A stretch of 64,000 nucleotides of DNA from Pleurodeles waltl (lineage: Eukaryota; Chordata; Amphibia; Caudata; Salamandridae), in NCBI RefSeq assembly GCF_031143425.1, contig NC_090438.1, positions 774,081,138 through 774,145,137 of the forward strand, given 5' to 3'. Made by a program: the position numbers and the translations under genes. How positions within the stretch are numbered: position 1 is the stretch's first letter; every line of letters begins with the position of its first letter. Positions 34,601-44,151 of this stretch are shown here, in pieces. The notes under the pieces were generated by a model that had not been told where the DNA came from, did not search any database, and was given only the letters and a program-made list of their open reading frames with translations.

Positions 34601-35107
34601 TCTTTTCGGAGACCAATACTTGTCGGAAGTAAAACAGTTCTCATGACAAAATTGCGAAGACAAAGAGACTGTCCGGGTAACCCAATTTATATATGGGTTA
34701 TGTCTGATGAGCCACGGAATTCCAAGAATGATGGTATGGTTAGGGGATGTAATAAGATCGAAGGAGATGTGTTCTTGATGGTTTCCCACCTGTAGACTTA
34801 ACATCAGGGTAGTGGTGTCTACAGGACCAGAGGATATCAAAGATCCATCCACAGTGTGTACCTGTTCGGGTACTTCTTTTGCTTGAGTAGGAACTAGGTT
34901 AGCAGCAGCCCACGTCTTGTCCATGTATATACCACTAGCACCACAATCTAGTAATGCCATAGTCTTTTCTTGACGACCGTCAGGAAGTTGTAACAGGACC
35001 GGAAAGATGAACAAGGCAGTTGTATTGTCATTAAAGGAGCTGATGGAAGGTATAGCTGTAGATCCCGTCCCCTCCCTTCTTACAGAGGACGGGAGGTGGC
35101 GTTTCCC
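31493..35107 (-). CDS. pol: Sushi-like chromovirus Pol: protease, RT, RNase H, integrase, chromodomain
   Basis: Pol has no ATG of its own at its start and is entered by -1 frameshift from gag at 35107-35101. Domains in order: aspartic protease with LLDCGASG (cysteine in the usual serine place); reverse transcriptase with LDLRGAYHLLRI and catalytic YLDD (about 33981-33970); RNase H with VVTDASERAIGA; integrase zinc finger GHRG...CPICAQ; integrase core with the catalytic D in STDFMCSLP, D in ISDRGPQYIS and E in NGQTERLNQ; and a C-terminal chromodomain (YEVQEICDSR, then YLIHWKGYPLSECSWED, about 31870-31715) that in chromoviruses can direct insertion to marked chromatin. About 1200 codons are uninterrupted. 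The final ~60 codons run into the 3' LTR, and the polypurine tract next to the LTR is translated. Confidence 0.95.
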   Translation of the reverse strand, partial: GKRHLPSSVRREGTGSTAIPSISSFNDNTTALFIFPVLLQLPDGRQEKTMALLDCGASGIYMDKTWAAANLVPTQAKEVPEQVHTVDGSLISSGPVDTTTLMLSLQVGNHQEHISFDLITSPNHTIILGIPWLIRHNPYINWVTRTVSLSSQFCHENCFTSDKYWSPKRSLATEGATGMSINTVQGIPDHYLEFQDVFQKPSKPVLPPHREYDCAIPLEPDTIVPFGRMYSLTEPEKEVLKEYLDENIQSGLIVPSSSPAGAPLFFVPKKTKDLRPCLDFRGLNKITIKDRYPLPLIRDILEAIRGAQRFTKLDLRGAYHLLRIREGDEWKTAFRTPFGHFEYRVMPFGLTNAPAIFQRFMDSVFSDLLNQTVVIYLDDILIYSRNPELHTSHVKQVLQRLRDHQLFCKPEKCEFDMTEVKYLGYHLSPTGIAMDQEKVQAILEWPSPSTIKETQCFLGLANFYRQFILDFASQTSHITHTLKKDNLKKGFVWTEAAEAAFQSLKRAFTQAPILRHPDTTKQFIVVTDASERAIGAVLLQRQEDDGLEHPVFYLSHILSTAEQHYSVLERELLALKTACLEWRQFLMGSKEPFEVRTDHRNLQCLRNFVCQNSRQARWAFFFSQYDFYITYIPGSQNILADALSRRYPECSPSSSQYLLEPSKIIGVAQSFLEEVQQEYANLSDHDIEELRPLLYKKQGYFYYQDLIFLPTNKVQKKALQMCHDSPVAGHRGIKATQELLSRFFWWPTWKLDVERYVQACPICAQVKIPHTRPAGLLQPLPVPSAPWHTISTDFMCSLPPSAGNRVIMVTVDSFTKMAHFTGLKKLPTSQELSQIFIDHVFRLHGLPHTIISDRGPQYISRFWKHFCKTLNINRALSSGFHPQTNGQTERLNQGLEQYLRCFCNSTQSNWSTYLSLAEFSYNNSVHSASKVTPFFCSYGFHPTSFPTSPQSNSPLPAINYFSKRLLQLHKLIRSNLLHTKRYMKKAADKRRTTNPNYHLQDKVWLSSKFLPSRLSQNKFTPRYYGPFRILQLVNPVTVRLHLPHTWKIHPVFHVSQLKPYVPDPYSRQFPCPPPVLVDDAPEYEVQEICDSRLFHKRLQYLIHWKGYPLSECSWEDASSVHAPLLIQRFHRLFPLKPGPSGGGPTVAPRGAARAESSTSAGRSARAAHRVIKTRRAPSLSCAFRGPRIAWGLVLPSAFHCPRGL
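31674..31690 (-). promoter_or_regulatory. Polypurine tract of the chromovirus
   Basis: On the - strand CGGGAGGGGGACCTAC lies directly before the TG of the 3' LTR. This is the expected position and composition for the plus-strand cDNA primer. Confidence 0.7.
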
Positions 35108-35997
35108 GAAGGCCTGGACGGACGTACTGGACAGGTACGGAGCATGTGACCAGCAGAACCACAATACAGGCACAACCCTCTCTTGCGTCTGTCTTCTCGT
35201 TCACTAGCAGAGAGCGGACCTCGGGTAGTATCCACCTGCATGGGTTCCCCTTCGATGTCTCTAGCAGGAGTGCGAGGTTCCTCGGAACGCTGCAGGTATG
35301 CACGTGAGCTACTTGGCTGGGCAAACCCTCTACTCCTTTTCTTCTCCGATCTCCGTTCCTGAAGACGATATTCGATGGACAGTGCTTGATCCATCAGGCC
35401 ACGAAGATCTTCCGCTCTGGTAGAATGCACTAGTTCATCCTTTATTTCTTCTTTGAGTCCTCTACGAAATAATGTTACCAGAGTACGTTCCACCCAAGTG
35501 GTCTCTGCCGCCAGCTGACGAAAACGGGTTATATATTGCAGGACGTCTTGGGAGCCTTGTTGGATGTCACACAAGGCTTCTTCAGCGGAGGCTTCCAATC
35601 CAGGACGACTAAACATCTGTTTGAAGCGACTCACAAAGGCGGAATAGTCTGACAATACAGGGTCGTTGGAGGACACCATCGGGGTTGCCCAGGCCAAGGC
35701 TGGACCGGATAAGGCACTGATAAGATAACCCACCTTGGTCCTGTCGTGGGAGAATTGAGTAGGTCGGAAGGCGAAATACACCGTTAAAGCATCCAAGAAC
35801 TCGCGAAGCTTGGTTGGTTCACCAGAGAAACAAGGGGTAGAAGCGGAGATTGTCGGAACATCACTGGTGCGGAGGGCCAAAGCCTGTCGTAACGCAGCAT
35901 TTTCATTACGTAGTTGTTGCAATTCCTGGGCTTGTTGCTGAATCGTGGTCAACAGAGATTGCTCCGGACCTGCAGCAGCCGCCACTGTATTATCCAT
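35080..35997 (-). CDS. gag: Sushi-like chromovirus Gag
   Basis: The ATG at 35997-35995 lies 39 bases inside the 5' LTR and begins MDNTVAAAAG; the longer upstream open frame reads from the LTR and is not used. The 305-residue product has a glutamine/leucine-rich coiled coil (QQAQELQQLRNENAALRQ), a capsid-like region with FSGEPTKLREFLD and WVERTLVTLFRRGL, a basic stretch, and one C-terminal zinc knuckle (CLYCGSAGHMLRTC, canonical C-x2-C-x4-H-x4-C). It would assemble the particle and bind RNA. The stop TAA is at 35082-35080, 19 bases after the slip site. This domain plan is the one retained by PEG10/RTL-type domesticated genes. Confidence 0.95.
   Translation of the reverse strand: MDNTVAAAAGPEQSLLTTIQQQAQELQQLRNENAALRQALALRTSDVPTISASTPCFSGEPTKLREFLDALTVYFAFRPTQFSHDRTKVGYLISALSGPALAWATPMVSSNDPVLSDYSAFVSRFKQMFSRPGLEASAEEALCDIQQGSQDVLQYITRFRQLAAETTWVERTLVTLFRRGLKEEIKDELVHSTRAEDLRGLMDQALSIEYRLQERRSEKKRSRGFAQPSSSRAYLQRSEEPRTPARDIEGEPMQVDTTRGPLSASEREDRRKRGLCLYCGSAGHMLRTCPVRPSRPSGNATSRPL
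35101..35107 (-). promoter_or_regulatory. -1 ribosomal frameshift site GGGAAAC
   Basis: The heptamer reads G GGA AAC in the gag frame, a canonical X XXY YYZ slip site. Shifting back one base gives the pol frame exactly, and the pol frame is open from upstream of this point. The gag stop follows 19 bases later. A downstream stimulatory RNA structure was not worked out. Confidence 0.93.
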
Positions 35998-36011
35998 GGT
36001 GTTTGAGGACG

Positions 36012-36034
36012 TCGGAATGGTTTGGCGCTGCAAT
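36012..36034 (-). promoter_or_regulatory. Primer-binding site, apparently self-priming
   Basis: The sequence after the 5' LTR on the - strand is GATTGCAGCGCCAAACC, which I do not recognise as a tRNA 3' end complement. It pairs with the predicted mRNA 5' end (TTTGCGCTGCAA at 36388-36377) over 12 bp with one bulged C. Tf1 and sushi-type elements are known to prime from their own mRNA 5' end. Confidence 0.65.
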
Positions 36035-36035
36035 C

Positions 36036-36818
36036 TGTCACGACTCACGTGCTGCTTGCGCCTGGAATTTGCAGATCTGGTGGCGTGAATCTTCAATGTT
36101 CGGCTTTGGCCCAAAAAGGGGCGACTCTTTCTGGTAGCCACGGTGCTGTAGGCAATGGAGACACCAAGAACAGACCGTGCCCTTCAGAAAGTAGCGCCAG
36201 AGGGAAAAAACCCCTTAAAAAGGGGAAAAAACCTCCAAACAGGAAGACTCCTGGAGAAAAACAAGAACAAACAAACAGGAATCCAAAAGGAGCAAAAATC
36301 AGAAAACACAGAATGCTGAATCCAAAACCAAAAGGCAAGGAAATCAGGAGCGAAGACACTAACTGAGCAGAAAGTGTTGCAGCGCAAAGAAAGAGGAAAA
36401 ACACAGCCCTTATATACCAAAAAACAGGAAGTGACCCACAGGAAGTAAAAGGACACCATCTTAGATAGGGAAACAATACATAGAACAGAATAGTAGAGGA
36501 ACCATAGAGAATAGGGAACAAGGAATGCTGGGAAAGCACAGGAATCTGGGAAGGAGGAAAAAACATAAAGAAAGGCACACAACAGACTGCAAAAAAGAAG
36601 AAAGGACAAAGAAACGAAGAAAAACAGGTAAGAGGGTTCAGAGACCCCTGGGACAGTGAAAGGCAGAAGGAAGAACGAGGCCCCAAGCAATTCTGGGGCC
36701 TCGAAACGCGCAGGAGAGGCTGGGGGCGCGCCGCGTCTTAATAACGCGGTGCGCGGCCCGAGCCGAACGCCCGGCAGAAGTCGAGCTCTCGGCTCGCGCC
36801 GCACCGCGCGGCGCGACA
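36036..36818 (-). repeat. 5' LTR of the sushi-like chromovirus, with TATA box
   Basis: The 783-bp LTR matches 30891-31673. On the - strand TATATAAG (36416-36409) lies about 27 bases before CTTTGCGCTGCAAC (36389-36376), which is therefore the likely transcription start. Confidence 0.95.
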
Positions 36819-37274
36819 TTAAGAGCTCATTGTGAGGTACTGTATGTTTGTTTTTGGCCACTGGCGCGTGCTCACTCACGCATCATTGCACATCGCCCTC
36901 ATCATCACTGTGCCATGATGGCTTCATGCAGTGCCACGTATAACTTAGTGCGTATCGGCCATATTGGTTATGTTTGCTGCTTTGTGAAGTGTCATCCAGC
37001 AGTGACATATAACTCCGATCGGCGCACTCACTTACCAGAGTGATTTAGCAACAGACTGTCCAGCATATAGACAGACATTGGAGGTAATAAATACTTTATT
37101 GTTTCATGAAGCATATCCAACAATTTAAGCAGCTTTATTTTACAAATTTTGGTGACTTTTAGACTGACTTGTCATTGAACTCCATACACAGTATCGTGCA
37201 GCATATATACAATATCAGCTTATATGAAATCTATTGAATTATAAGGCGGATTTAGACATTTTTTAAACAAGAAT
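36819..37274 (+). other. gypsy-2 leader, right part
   Basis: This resumes after the TTAAG duplication and runs to the gag ATG of gypsy-2. It contains AATAAATACTTTATTG and an ATTTTGGTGAC motif near 37146, which repeats the TTTGGTGAC just after the 5' LTR. The meaning is unclear; it might be a second LTR edge. Confidence 0.4.
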
Positions 37275-40200
37275 ATGGCAGCTCCATATCAAATTACTCA
37301 ACCACCACCATTCCTGAGCAAGCCAGGTAAACCAGCTATTAAATGGTTACAATTGTTCTAGAAGCACTTGGTGGCCATTGATGCAAATGAATATAATTTG
37401 GTAGGTAAGTATGCCCTTTCATTTGGTAGTCTGGGGCAAGCAGCACGGCAGATATTTGATAGTTTGCCACCTATACCTCCTCCTCCTCAAGCACAATTTG
37501 GAGAAAGAGAGTGGAATCTAGAGGCCATAGCATGACTGAGGAACCAATTTTCGGATGAGCCAAGCATTATGTTGGAACGCCATAATTTTTATAAACACAA
37601 ACAGCTGTGTGGTGGAAATGTGTAAGAGTATATTTCAGCTCTCATGGTATTGGTGGATTCATGTGAATTTGGCCTTAATCTAGATATTTACATTTGGGAT
37701 CTATTTGTATTCAACTATGCTCAAAGAAAATTCAAGAGAGATTGCTAAGCTGTAGAAACCCATCACTCTCTGAAGTCATTGACTTGACGTTAAGTATCGA
37801 AAGTATCAGTAATATCAACTGAAGTCATGCATGTGTAATCCACCACTGATATGAACACTGTATCCTCTGCTGACTTGGAACAAGAAGAGTCATTGTGTTT
37901 GGTCAACACTAACGGAAAATATCAAAATTCATGAGCAAAAAGGTGTTAACTTTTTGTTACAGTTGGGGGTCTAAAAGTCACATGAGCAATTTTTGTGGGT
38001 GCCCTGCTATTAGCAAATGTTGTAATTTGTGAAAAAACAAGTCATTTTCAGAATGTGTGCAGAAGTAACAAAAAGACATAAAGAGTTGGTAGTGTTGATG
38101 TGGAAGTTGATACATGTTCTGATTCTCTCAATAATGTAATTCTAACGCTTGATTATGATGACAAGGCTAAACCTGTAAATGGACCGTTATGAACTGCTGT
38201 CTTTAATAATGTTTTTTTTCATGTCATGTCAGATTCGGGATCTCCCATTACTATTATAAGGGACATTACTTATTATGAGAATTGAGGTTTAGATTTTCCA
38301 TTGTCACAGTCTGTCACAGTCTGATGTGAACCCTAAAACATTGGGGAGAAAGAAATAGAGATGGTTGGTTATTTTTTTATCTAAGGTACAATGTGTATGT
38401 AGAGAGACTCATACAATAGTGTACATGGCTATGGAAGGAAAGAACATAATTGGTTGGCTAGACCTGGCACATACAGGTCTGTATCTCGTACCTGGGGCTG
38501 AGAATCCTGTGATGGTGGGCGATTTACCAATATGTCATGTGAATTGCGGCAAAGTTTTGGTTGATGAAATTTTATCAGAATTTCAAACAGTATTTAGTAA
38601 CCAAGTTGGTTTGGTAAAGGGAGTAGAACATCACATCAGACTGGTATCTCATTCACACAAAGTACGACCTGTCCCTATAAATGTCAGAGAAGAGTTAAAA
38701 AACACATTACAAAATGTATGTTCACAATTGATCATTCAACCTAGAGATTCCTCGCAGTAGTTGGCTCCTATTGTGGTTGCATGAAAAAAGTCAGGAGAAA
38801 TCAGAACATGTGCTGATTTCTGTGCCCTCAATAAAAATATCATTGCAAATTGCCACCCACTGCCCAAATTGCAAGAGTCACTGGCAAATCGGGGGGGGGC
38901 TCATAAGTGGATTTCTCTGATAGATTTGAAATCAGCTTATCATCAAGTTTTTGTTAACTACTGAATCCCAGGAGTTGATGACATTTGGCACACCCTTTGG
39001 TGCCTACAAATTTCTTAGACTACCGTTTGGTCTGACATCATGGCCAGTGTGTTCAAGAAACTAATGGGCACTCTATTCCAGGGCATCAAAGGGATACAAG
39101 CATATCAGGACGATATTTTAATATCTGCAGAGACTGGAAGAACATAATGAGATTTTAAATAAAATATTATCTATTTTGGACAAGAGAGGTATGACAGTCA
39201 GAGCTGATAAATGTCAGTTTGAAACTAATAAGTTGGAATATCTAGGCCGCACAGTGTCAGCTACTGGCATAAAACCCCAATTTTCAGTCATTAGGGCAAT
39301 TAGAGATGCTAGTGCACCTACTGACAAAGATACCCTCTAATAATTTCTAAGGTTAGCGGAATGCTATGCATATTTTGTAGCAAGTTATGCTCAAGCGGTT
39401 GAACCCTTATATGTTTTGCTTAGGAAGGGCCAAAAGTTTAGGTGGATTGATGATTTGGAAAATGCATTTGTCAAGGTAAAAGAAGTAATTGTAACAGCAC
39501 AAGCATTACATGCATTCTATGAAAATTGCACTTCACTTATAATGGGCGATGCCAGCATTTATGTCTTGGGTGCTGTCCTTAGCCAGAGGGTGGATGGGCA
39601 AGAACAAACTGTAGCATTTGCCTCAAGAGCACTAAAACAGTATTAGCGTCAATACAATACAATTGAATGCAGAGCTCTTGCATATGTATAGGCTGTGCAA
39701 AATTTTTAAATGCATATTTGGGGAAGCAAATTTGAATTATATACGGACCACTAACCATAGCAACTTTGACAGCAATAACATGTCTGCCAGACTCACAAGA
39801 TTGGTATCTAAATTACAGGAGTACCATTTTGTAATCAAACATATTCCTGGAGGGAAGAACTTCTGGACTGATTGTTTGTCTCGAATGTCAATGGATGATG
39901 ATGATGATGATTTACATATGGATGATTTTGAATGTGTGGTGTTAGGTATCTCAGTATGAGTCAGTAATGACTGAAAACAATTGGATAGAAGCTTGCGCAA
40001 AAGACCAAACATCATTATTGGTGGCCAGCTATTGATAGTCAGGCCAAAATGACAGTAAATAAGTGTCCAGGGTGTTTACTGTTGGATTAACACTGAAGAA
40101 CTGTCCAAACACTGTTTCATCTCACTCAGTTTCCGCATGTAGTATGGGAAAGAAAAAAATAGGTCTAGATTTTTCAGGACTTTACTCAGTGTTGCCCACA

Positions 40201-40565
40201 GGTATGAGATATTTAATTTTAGCCACTGACTATTTTTCAAAATGGATGTATTATAAGTTTGTAGAAACACCGGACACTGATACCATTATTGAGTTTCTAA
40301 GTTAGGTATTTTTAATAGAATGAGCTCCTAGAACCATTGACACCATCAATGTCACACATTTTGTGTCAGAAAGGATTTGTATGTTCATGTCAAACCAAAA
40401 CCTAGAACATTTGAAGGTAGCATTATAATCGCCCACTTCAAGTGGTTTAGTGGAGCGCAATAATAAAGTTATAAAAGAAGGGATGCAAACCGCCATTTCC
40501 TCAGGGTTGGATATAGGTTATTTTGTTGAACAGAAAGTGTCTGCTTACAATACATCGCCACACTG
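37275..40565 (+). pseudogene. gypsy-2 gag-pol, up to the retrovirus insertion
   Basis: The ATG at 37275 is followed by a TAG after 28 codons. Recognisable pieces follow in several frames: a gag helix region, a protease with MSDSGSPIT (active-site DSG kept), the protease-RT linker as an open frame at 38365-38760, a reverse transcriptase with LIDLKSAYHQ and YQDD (about 39101-39112), RNase H with GDASIYVLGAVLSQ, and integrase with LATDYFSKW, a decayed second-aspartate region, and SGLVERNNK with the glutamate. The last residues before 40566 are NTSPH. Many stops and frameshifts make it non-functional. The zinc-knuckle region is badly eroded. Confidence 0.85.
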
Positions 40566-41359
40566 TGAGGAAATTCGATTTTTAATACGATCGTATCGAC
40601 CCGCCATTTTGTGGCCCGCCGCCATTTTATGTTGCCTTCACTCAGGCAGCACAGCGAACGAAGTCCATTCTGCCTTTTCTGCTTATTCTGCAACATGGTG
40701 TTCAAAACAGCCTTCTGCCTCTATCTTTACAAGGCTGGTATTAAGGTCTGACCGAGTACACTAATCCCTGTCTGGTTTTCTAATCCTTGTTTCAACTATC
40801 TGTAGGCTCACACTATTCTCCGCCGATCTTATCTTATCGTCTGGCCTTCGCTGTCCTTTGCTAGTATTCTCTCATTTCACAACTGTCCTCCAAACGCACA
40901 CAAACTTATCGCACCACATGCAACTTCGTTGTGGATCGGTTAATGAATTAGTTCAAGGGAGGGGTGACAAACACAGCTGGAGGGGAGGCAACCTTAAGTC
41001 ACTTGATACTTTGTTTTCCAGTTCCTTCTATTGGTGCTGTCTTGTTTTCCGACATTTCTATTGGCTCTGTTCTATCTTTACATTATTCTTACTAGCTCCT
41101 TTCTATGTGTTCTGGGAGTGTATGTAGTTAATAAATGGTTTTTATACGGTATATAAGATTGTGCGCCACAAAGTAAAGTGGCAGTCTCCTGAGAACATAC
41201 CTTGTGTACTTCTTGGACAACTGTACTAGCTGCAGCTAATAAAATCTGATCTTTTACGCCTGACAGAGTGTCCCGTGTCTCTGTTAGTTGAGGCAGGTGA
41301 ATCCAAGGAGATTTCAGGCGTACCCTGCGCCACCAGGCCCATAAGGTTCTGGTTCTTCA
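40566..41359 (+). repeat. 5' LTR of the endogenous retrovirus
   Basis: It starts TGAGGAAATT and ends GGTTCTTCA. TATATAAG (41150-41157) and AATAAA (41238-41243) sit in the order expected of a promoter and a polyadenylation signal within R. Another AATAAA at 41130 is upstream of the TATA box. Confidence 0.95.
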
Positions 41360-41361
41360 AC

Positions 41362-41379
41362 TGGCGCCCAACGTGGGGC
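41362..41379 (+). promoter_or_regulatory. Primer-binding site, tRNA-Lys(1,2) type
   Basis: TGGCGCCCAACGTGGGGC begins two bases after the LTR and matches the well-known 18-nt complement of tRNA-Lys1,2. This primer is familiar from foamy viruses and some betaretroviruses and is unusual beside a gamma-like Pol. Confidence 0.9.
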
Positions 41380-41724
41380 GGCTTCAGCGGTACCGGTTCT
41401 GCCTGAAGGTCGTGAGGAACCCCGCAAGAAAATTCTGGAGGAATCGCGAGCCACGTCAAGCGACCCCTGTATGTCGAAGTGGTCCGAAGGTCTTTTTCAG
41501 CGCGGTTACTCCTTCCTGACGGCTACTGACGACTGCTGCCCTGACTGCCGCCCTGCCTTGGCCCTTTCTTTGATGATGTATGGTAAAGCGAGACGATAGA
41601 CGGGCCTCTGTTGGTGTAAGAAGACATCCTTAGTTAAGTATTTGGTGGGTCGCGCCCACAAATTTTGGTCTTTGTTTTGTCCTTAGGTCCTTAGATTTGG
41701 CCATTGCAGTGGCCAAAGCCGAGG

Positions 41725-41730
41725 GTAAGT
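41725..41730 (+). promoter_or_regulatory. Candidate major splice donor
   Basis: GAGG followed by GTAAGT, 70 bases before the gag ATG, fits the 5' splice site used for env mRNA. Matching acceptor candidates end at 47957 (TTTCTCTCCTATGTAG) and 47976 (CGGTTGCAG). Confidence 0.6.
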
Positions 41731-41799
41731 GCATTTGTGCTGTGTAAACTGAAAGTTTTACCCCCTTGATGTTTGTGAACAGCCAGTAAAAATCGTGAG

Positions 41800-44151
41800 A
41801 TGTCTGGTCTGACTAAGTTTGGAAAACTTTGTTGTTTTGGTTGTATTAGGGACTCCCAGCTTGAGGACTCCTGTCCGATTCCTTCGGTTGGAACTCCCAC
41901 ATATGAGCTCTATTCTAAACATGGTGTTGGTCCTATTGCCTTTAATAAGACATGGACCCGATATACAAAGAAAGATGGTGTTTTAAAATGGCCAGAAAAT
42001 GGTAGTTTCGAAACTGATGTGCTAGATAATTTAGAAGCAACGTTATTTAAAAGAAAAGCCCGGCCGGCAATGTTTGACTCTTTTCGCCTTTGGCGTAAGG
42101 AAGCCAAACAGAGAGAAATTAAACAAGCGAAACGAGATAGGAAAACACAGGGAATGACGATTATACAGGCTGCTCAGCAATTCAAAGATGATGAAATAGA
42201 TAATGCAATGGAAATTTCAGACAGACAGCATCGAATGGCAATAGATAAATGCTATCCGACGTTGCCTATCTCTTCCCTTGATAAGAGAAAAGATTTTGAG
42301 GAAGATTCCTTAATGTCCCACTTATTGAAATTGCCTCCGCCCTATGTACAAGGTGCTAATGCACCCCCGATGTTACAGCCTGTTCAGCCGCCAGTTGTGC
42401 TTCCGCCTGCTCCAGCTTTTCCACAATTGCCTCCTCAAGTATTGCCTATGCCAGCTTTGCCTTTAACTCCTTTGCCTTCTGCTCCTTTGGCAATTCCCAA
42501 TGCTCCTTTAGTTAATTCACCTAATACCTTGTCCCCTATCCTTATGTCAAATTCTCCATCTATGCGTAAGCGATTTGCAGATACTGTCTCTGGTCTCTTA
42601 TCACCTTTCTTTGAAGCTTTAAATGTGTCTCCAGCTTTTTCTCGAAGACAGTCTCGTAGTCAATTCCCAGACTCCGAAGAGCGAGAAAAATTGGACTCAC
42701 TTGCTTGTAGATGGATCAAGAAGGGTCCCCAATATAGTACGTCTGATATTATGACCACCTTTCTGCAATGGAATGCACCTACGCAGAGATATGTTTTTAA
42801 AGTTATGTGCGATACTCTCGCTAAAGAATGGGAGGATATGAATTTGGGTTCGGTCCCACAGGATCTGTTAGATGTTCAGGCTGACTTTGACAAAGGACTT
42901 ATTGTGGGTCCTAAGGTTGAAAACGCTGTCAGAACACTTATTTCTTTCAGATCCCTATTGTTCTCACAGACTTTTCCTGATTCTGATCCTTCAGTTAGGA
43001 CAGCACTGGAAAACTATCCCATGAGAGAGGTTTCTCCAATATGGAAGGAAGAAGTTGCAGCAGCAGGTGCTAATCCAGCTATTCCTGCGCATTTTCAGCG
43101 CATATGGATACATGTCCCCTGGAAAAGGTCTGAAGTTTTAGCACTTAAACAGTCACTACCAGATTCACGCAAAAATCCTGCTGGTTACTATAAAGAGTTG
43201 TCGCAAACAGTTGATGCATGTACTATGAATCTAGCAGATATTGACATGTTGATGGGAAATGTAGTTCCACAGACAATATGGGCTAAAATTCGTAGAGAGG
43301 ATCACGCTCAAGAATTAGGCGGCGATTGGAACGCTATTATTGCCGCAGATAGAGGTCAAGTAGGTGGTGCAAAGCCCGACGCTTTGATCTCAGAACTCCC
43401 TGGTAGGATTATTACATTAATGAAAACAATGATGCCTGCTTTGAGAGTTAATTGGGATAAGCTAGCAGCATGTAAACAAAAGAAAGATGAAAGTGTTTCC
43501 GATTTCTTTACCCGATTCGAGGAGACATTCATTGATCACAGTGGTCAAGATATGGCTACAGAAGGGGGACAGCGATTATTTGTGGATAAGTTCGTATATA
43601 ACTTGCTTCCTGAACTATCACACAAGTTAAAAGACTCCGAGAGTTCATGGGCAGTTTCTTCTTCCGCCCAGATATTGGCTACTGCACAATATTATGAAAA
43701 TAGAGACAAAGAAGAAAGGGAAAAACAAGAGAAAAAGACGAAAGAATTAAAAACTAAAGTTCTCTTGCAACAGGCTTATCCTCCTCGTTATGTTCAGCCT
43801 CAGTTTCAACAGCCTCCGCAGTTTCAGAGGTTGTATCAAAAGCCTGAACCATTCATTCCAAGACCTTTGCTAGGTCCCAATCAATGTGCTTATTGTAGGG
43901 AGGAAGGTCATTTTAAGAACAGTTGTCCGGCATTGTTGCAGCGTAATGGAGCAACATCTGCTTCACGAGGTCGTGGTGGTCCTCAGTCAGCAAATAGAGG
44001 TAGAGGTCGAGGTGTGTTAACCCGAGAGCAGCGTTCTTTTGTTCCTCCAAATTCCGGAAATTACTTTGACCAGCAAAATGTTAGGTCTACACAGTATTAC
44101 AGTGAGGATCAGTATATTGAAGGAGGGAATGAAAGTCTTCATTTTGAATAG
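41800..44151 (+). CDS. gag: Retroviral Gag polyprotein
   Basis: The ATG at 41800 begins a 783-residue open frame ending in TAG at 44149-44151. Visible features: an N-terminal cysteine cluster (LCCFGC) but no glycine at position 2, so usual N-myristoylation is not predicted; a charged matrix-like region; a late-domain motif PPPY (residues 179-182) that in retroviruses recruits NEDD4-type ligases for budding; a proline-rich linker; a capsid region with a major-homology-like stretch (KDESVSDFFTRFEETF); a charged coiled segment; one zinc knuckle CAYCREEGHFKNSC (696-709); and RGR-rich basic boxes near the end. At 783 residues it is longer than a typical gammaretroviral Gag (about 540). Confidence 0.92.
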   Translation: MSGLTKFGKLCCFGCIRDSQLEDSCPIPSVGTPTYELYSKHGVGPIAFNKTWTRYTKKDGVLKWPENGSFETDVLDNLEATLFKRKARPAMFDSFRLWRKEAKQREIKQAKRDRKTQGMTIIQAAQQFKDDEIDNAMEISDRQHRMAIDKCYPTLPISSLDKRKDFEEDSLMSHLLKLPPPYVQGANAPPMLQPVQPPVVLPPAPAFPQLPPQVLPMPALPLTPLPSAPLAIPNAPLVNSPNTLSPILMSNSPSMRKRFADTVSGLLSPFFEALNVSPAFSRRQSRSQFPDSEEREKLDSLACRWIKKGPQYSTSDIMTTFLQWNAPTQRYVFKVMCDTLAKEWEDMNLGSVPQDLLDVQADFDKGLIVGPKVENAVRTLISFRSLLFSQTFPDSDPSVRTALENYPMREVSPIWKEEVAAAGANPAIPAHFQRIWIHVPWKRSEVLALKQSLPDSRKNPAGYYKELSQTVDACTMNLADIDMLMGNVVPQTIWAKIRREDHAQELGGDWNAIIAADRGQVGGAKPDALISELPGRIITLMKTMMPALRVNWDKLAACKQKKDESVSDFFTRFEETFIDHSGQDMATEGGQRLFVDKFVYNLLPELSHKLKDSESSWAVSSSAQILATAQYYENRDKEEREKQEKKTKELKTKVLLQQAYPPRYVQPQFQQPPQFQRLYQKPEPFIPRPLLGPNQCAYCREEGHFKNSCPALLQRNGATSASRGRGGPQSANRGRGRGVLTREQRSFVPPNSGNYFDQQNVRSTQYYSEDQYIEGGNESLHFE

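Larger units (their letters stand above)
30891..36818 (-). mobile_element. Sushi-like chromovirus (Ty3/gypsy), coding-complete, recent insertion
   Basis: The element is flanked by TTAAG duplications (30886-30890 and 36819-36823). Its 783-bp LTRs run TG...CA (on the - strand the 5' LTR is 36818-36036 and the 3' LTR is 31673-30891) and differ at one position that I could find (31035 versus 36180). Gag and Pol frames are open throughout and joined by a GGGAAAC slip site, and Pol ends with a chromodomain. This is the layout of vertebrate sushi-type chromoviruses, the group from which PEG10/RTL-type host genes arose. Intact frames plus near-identical LTRs indicate a young and possibly mobile copy. 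Confidence 0.95.
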
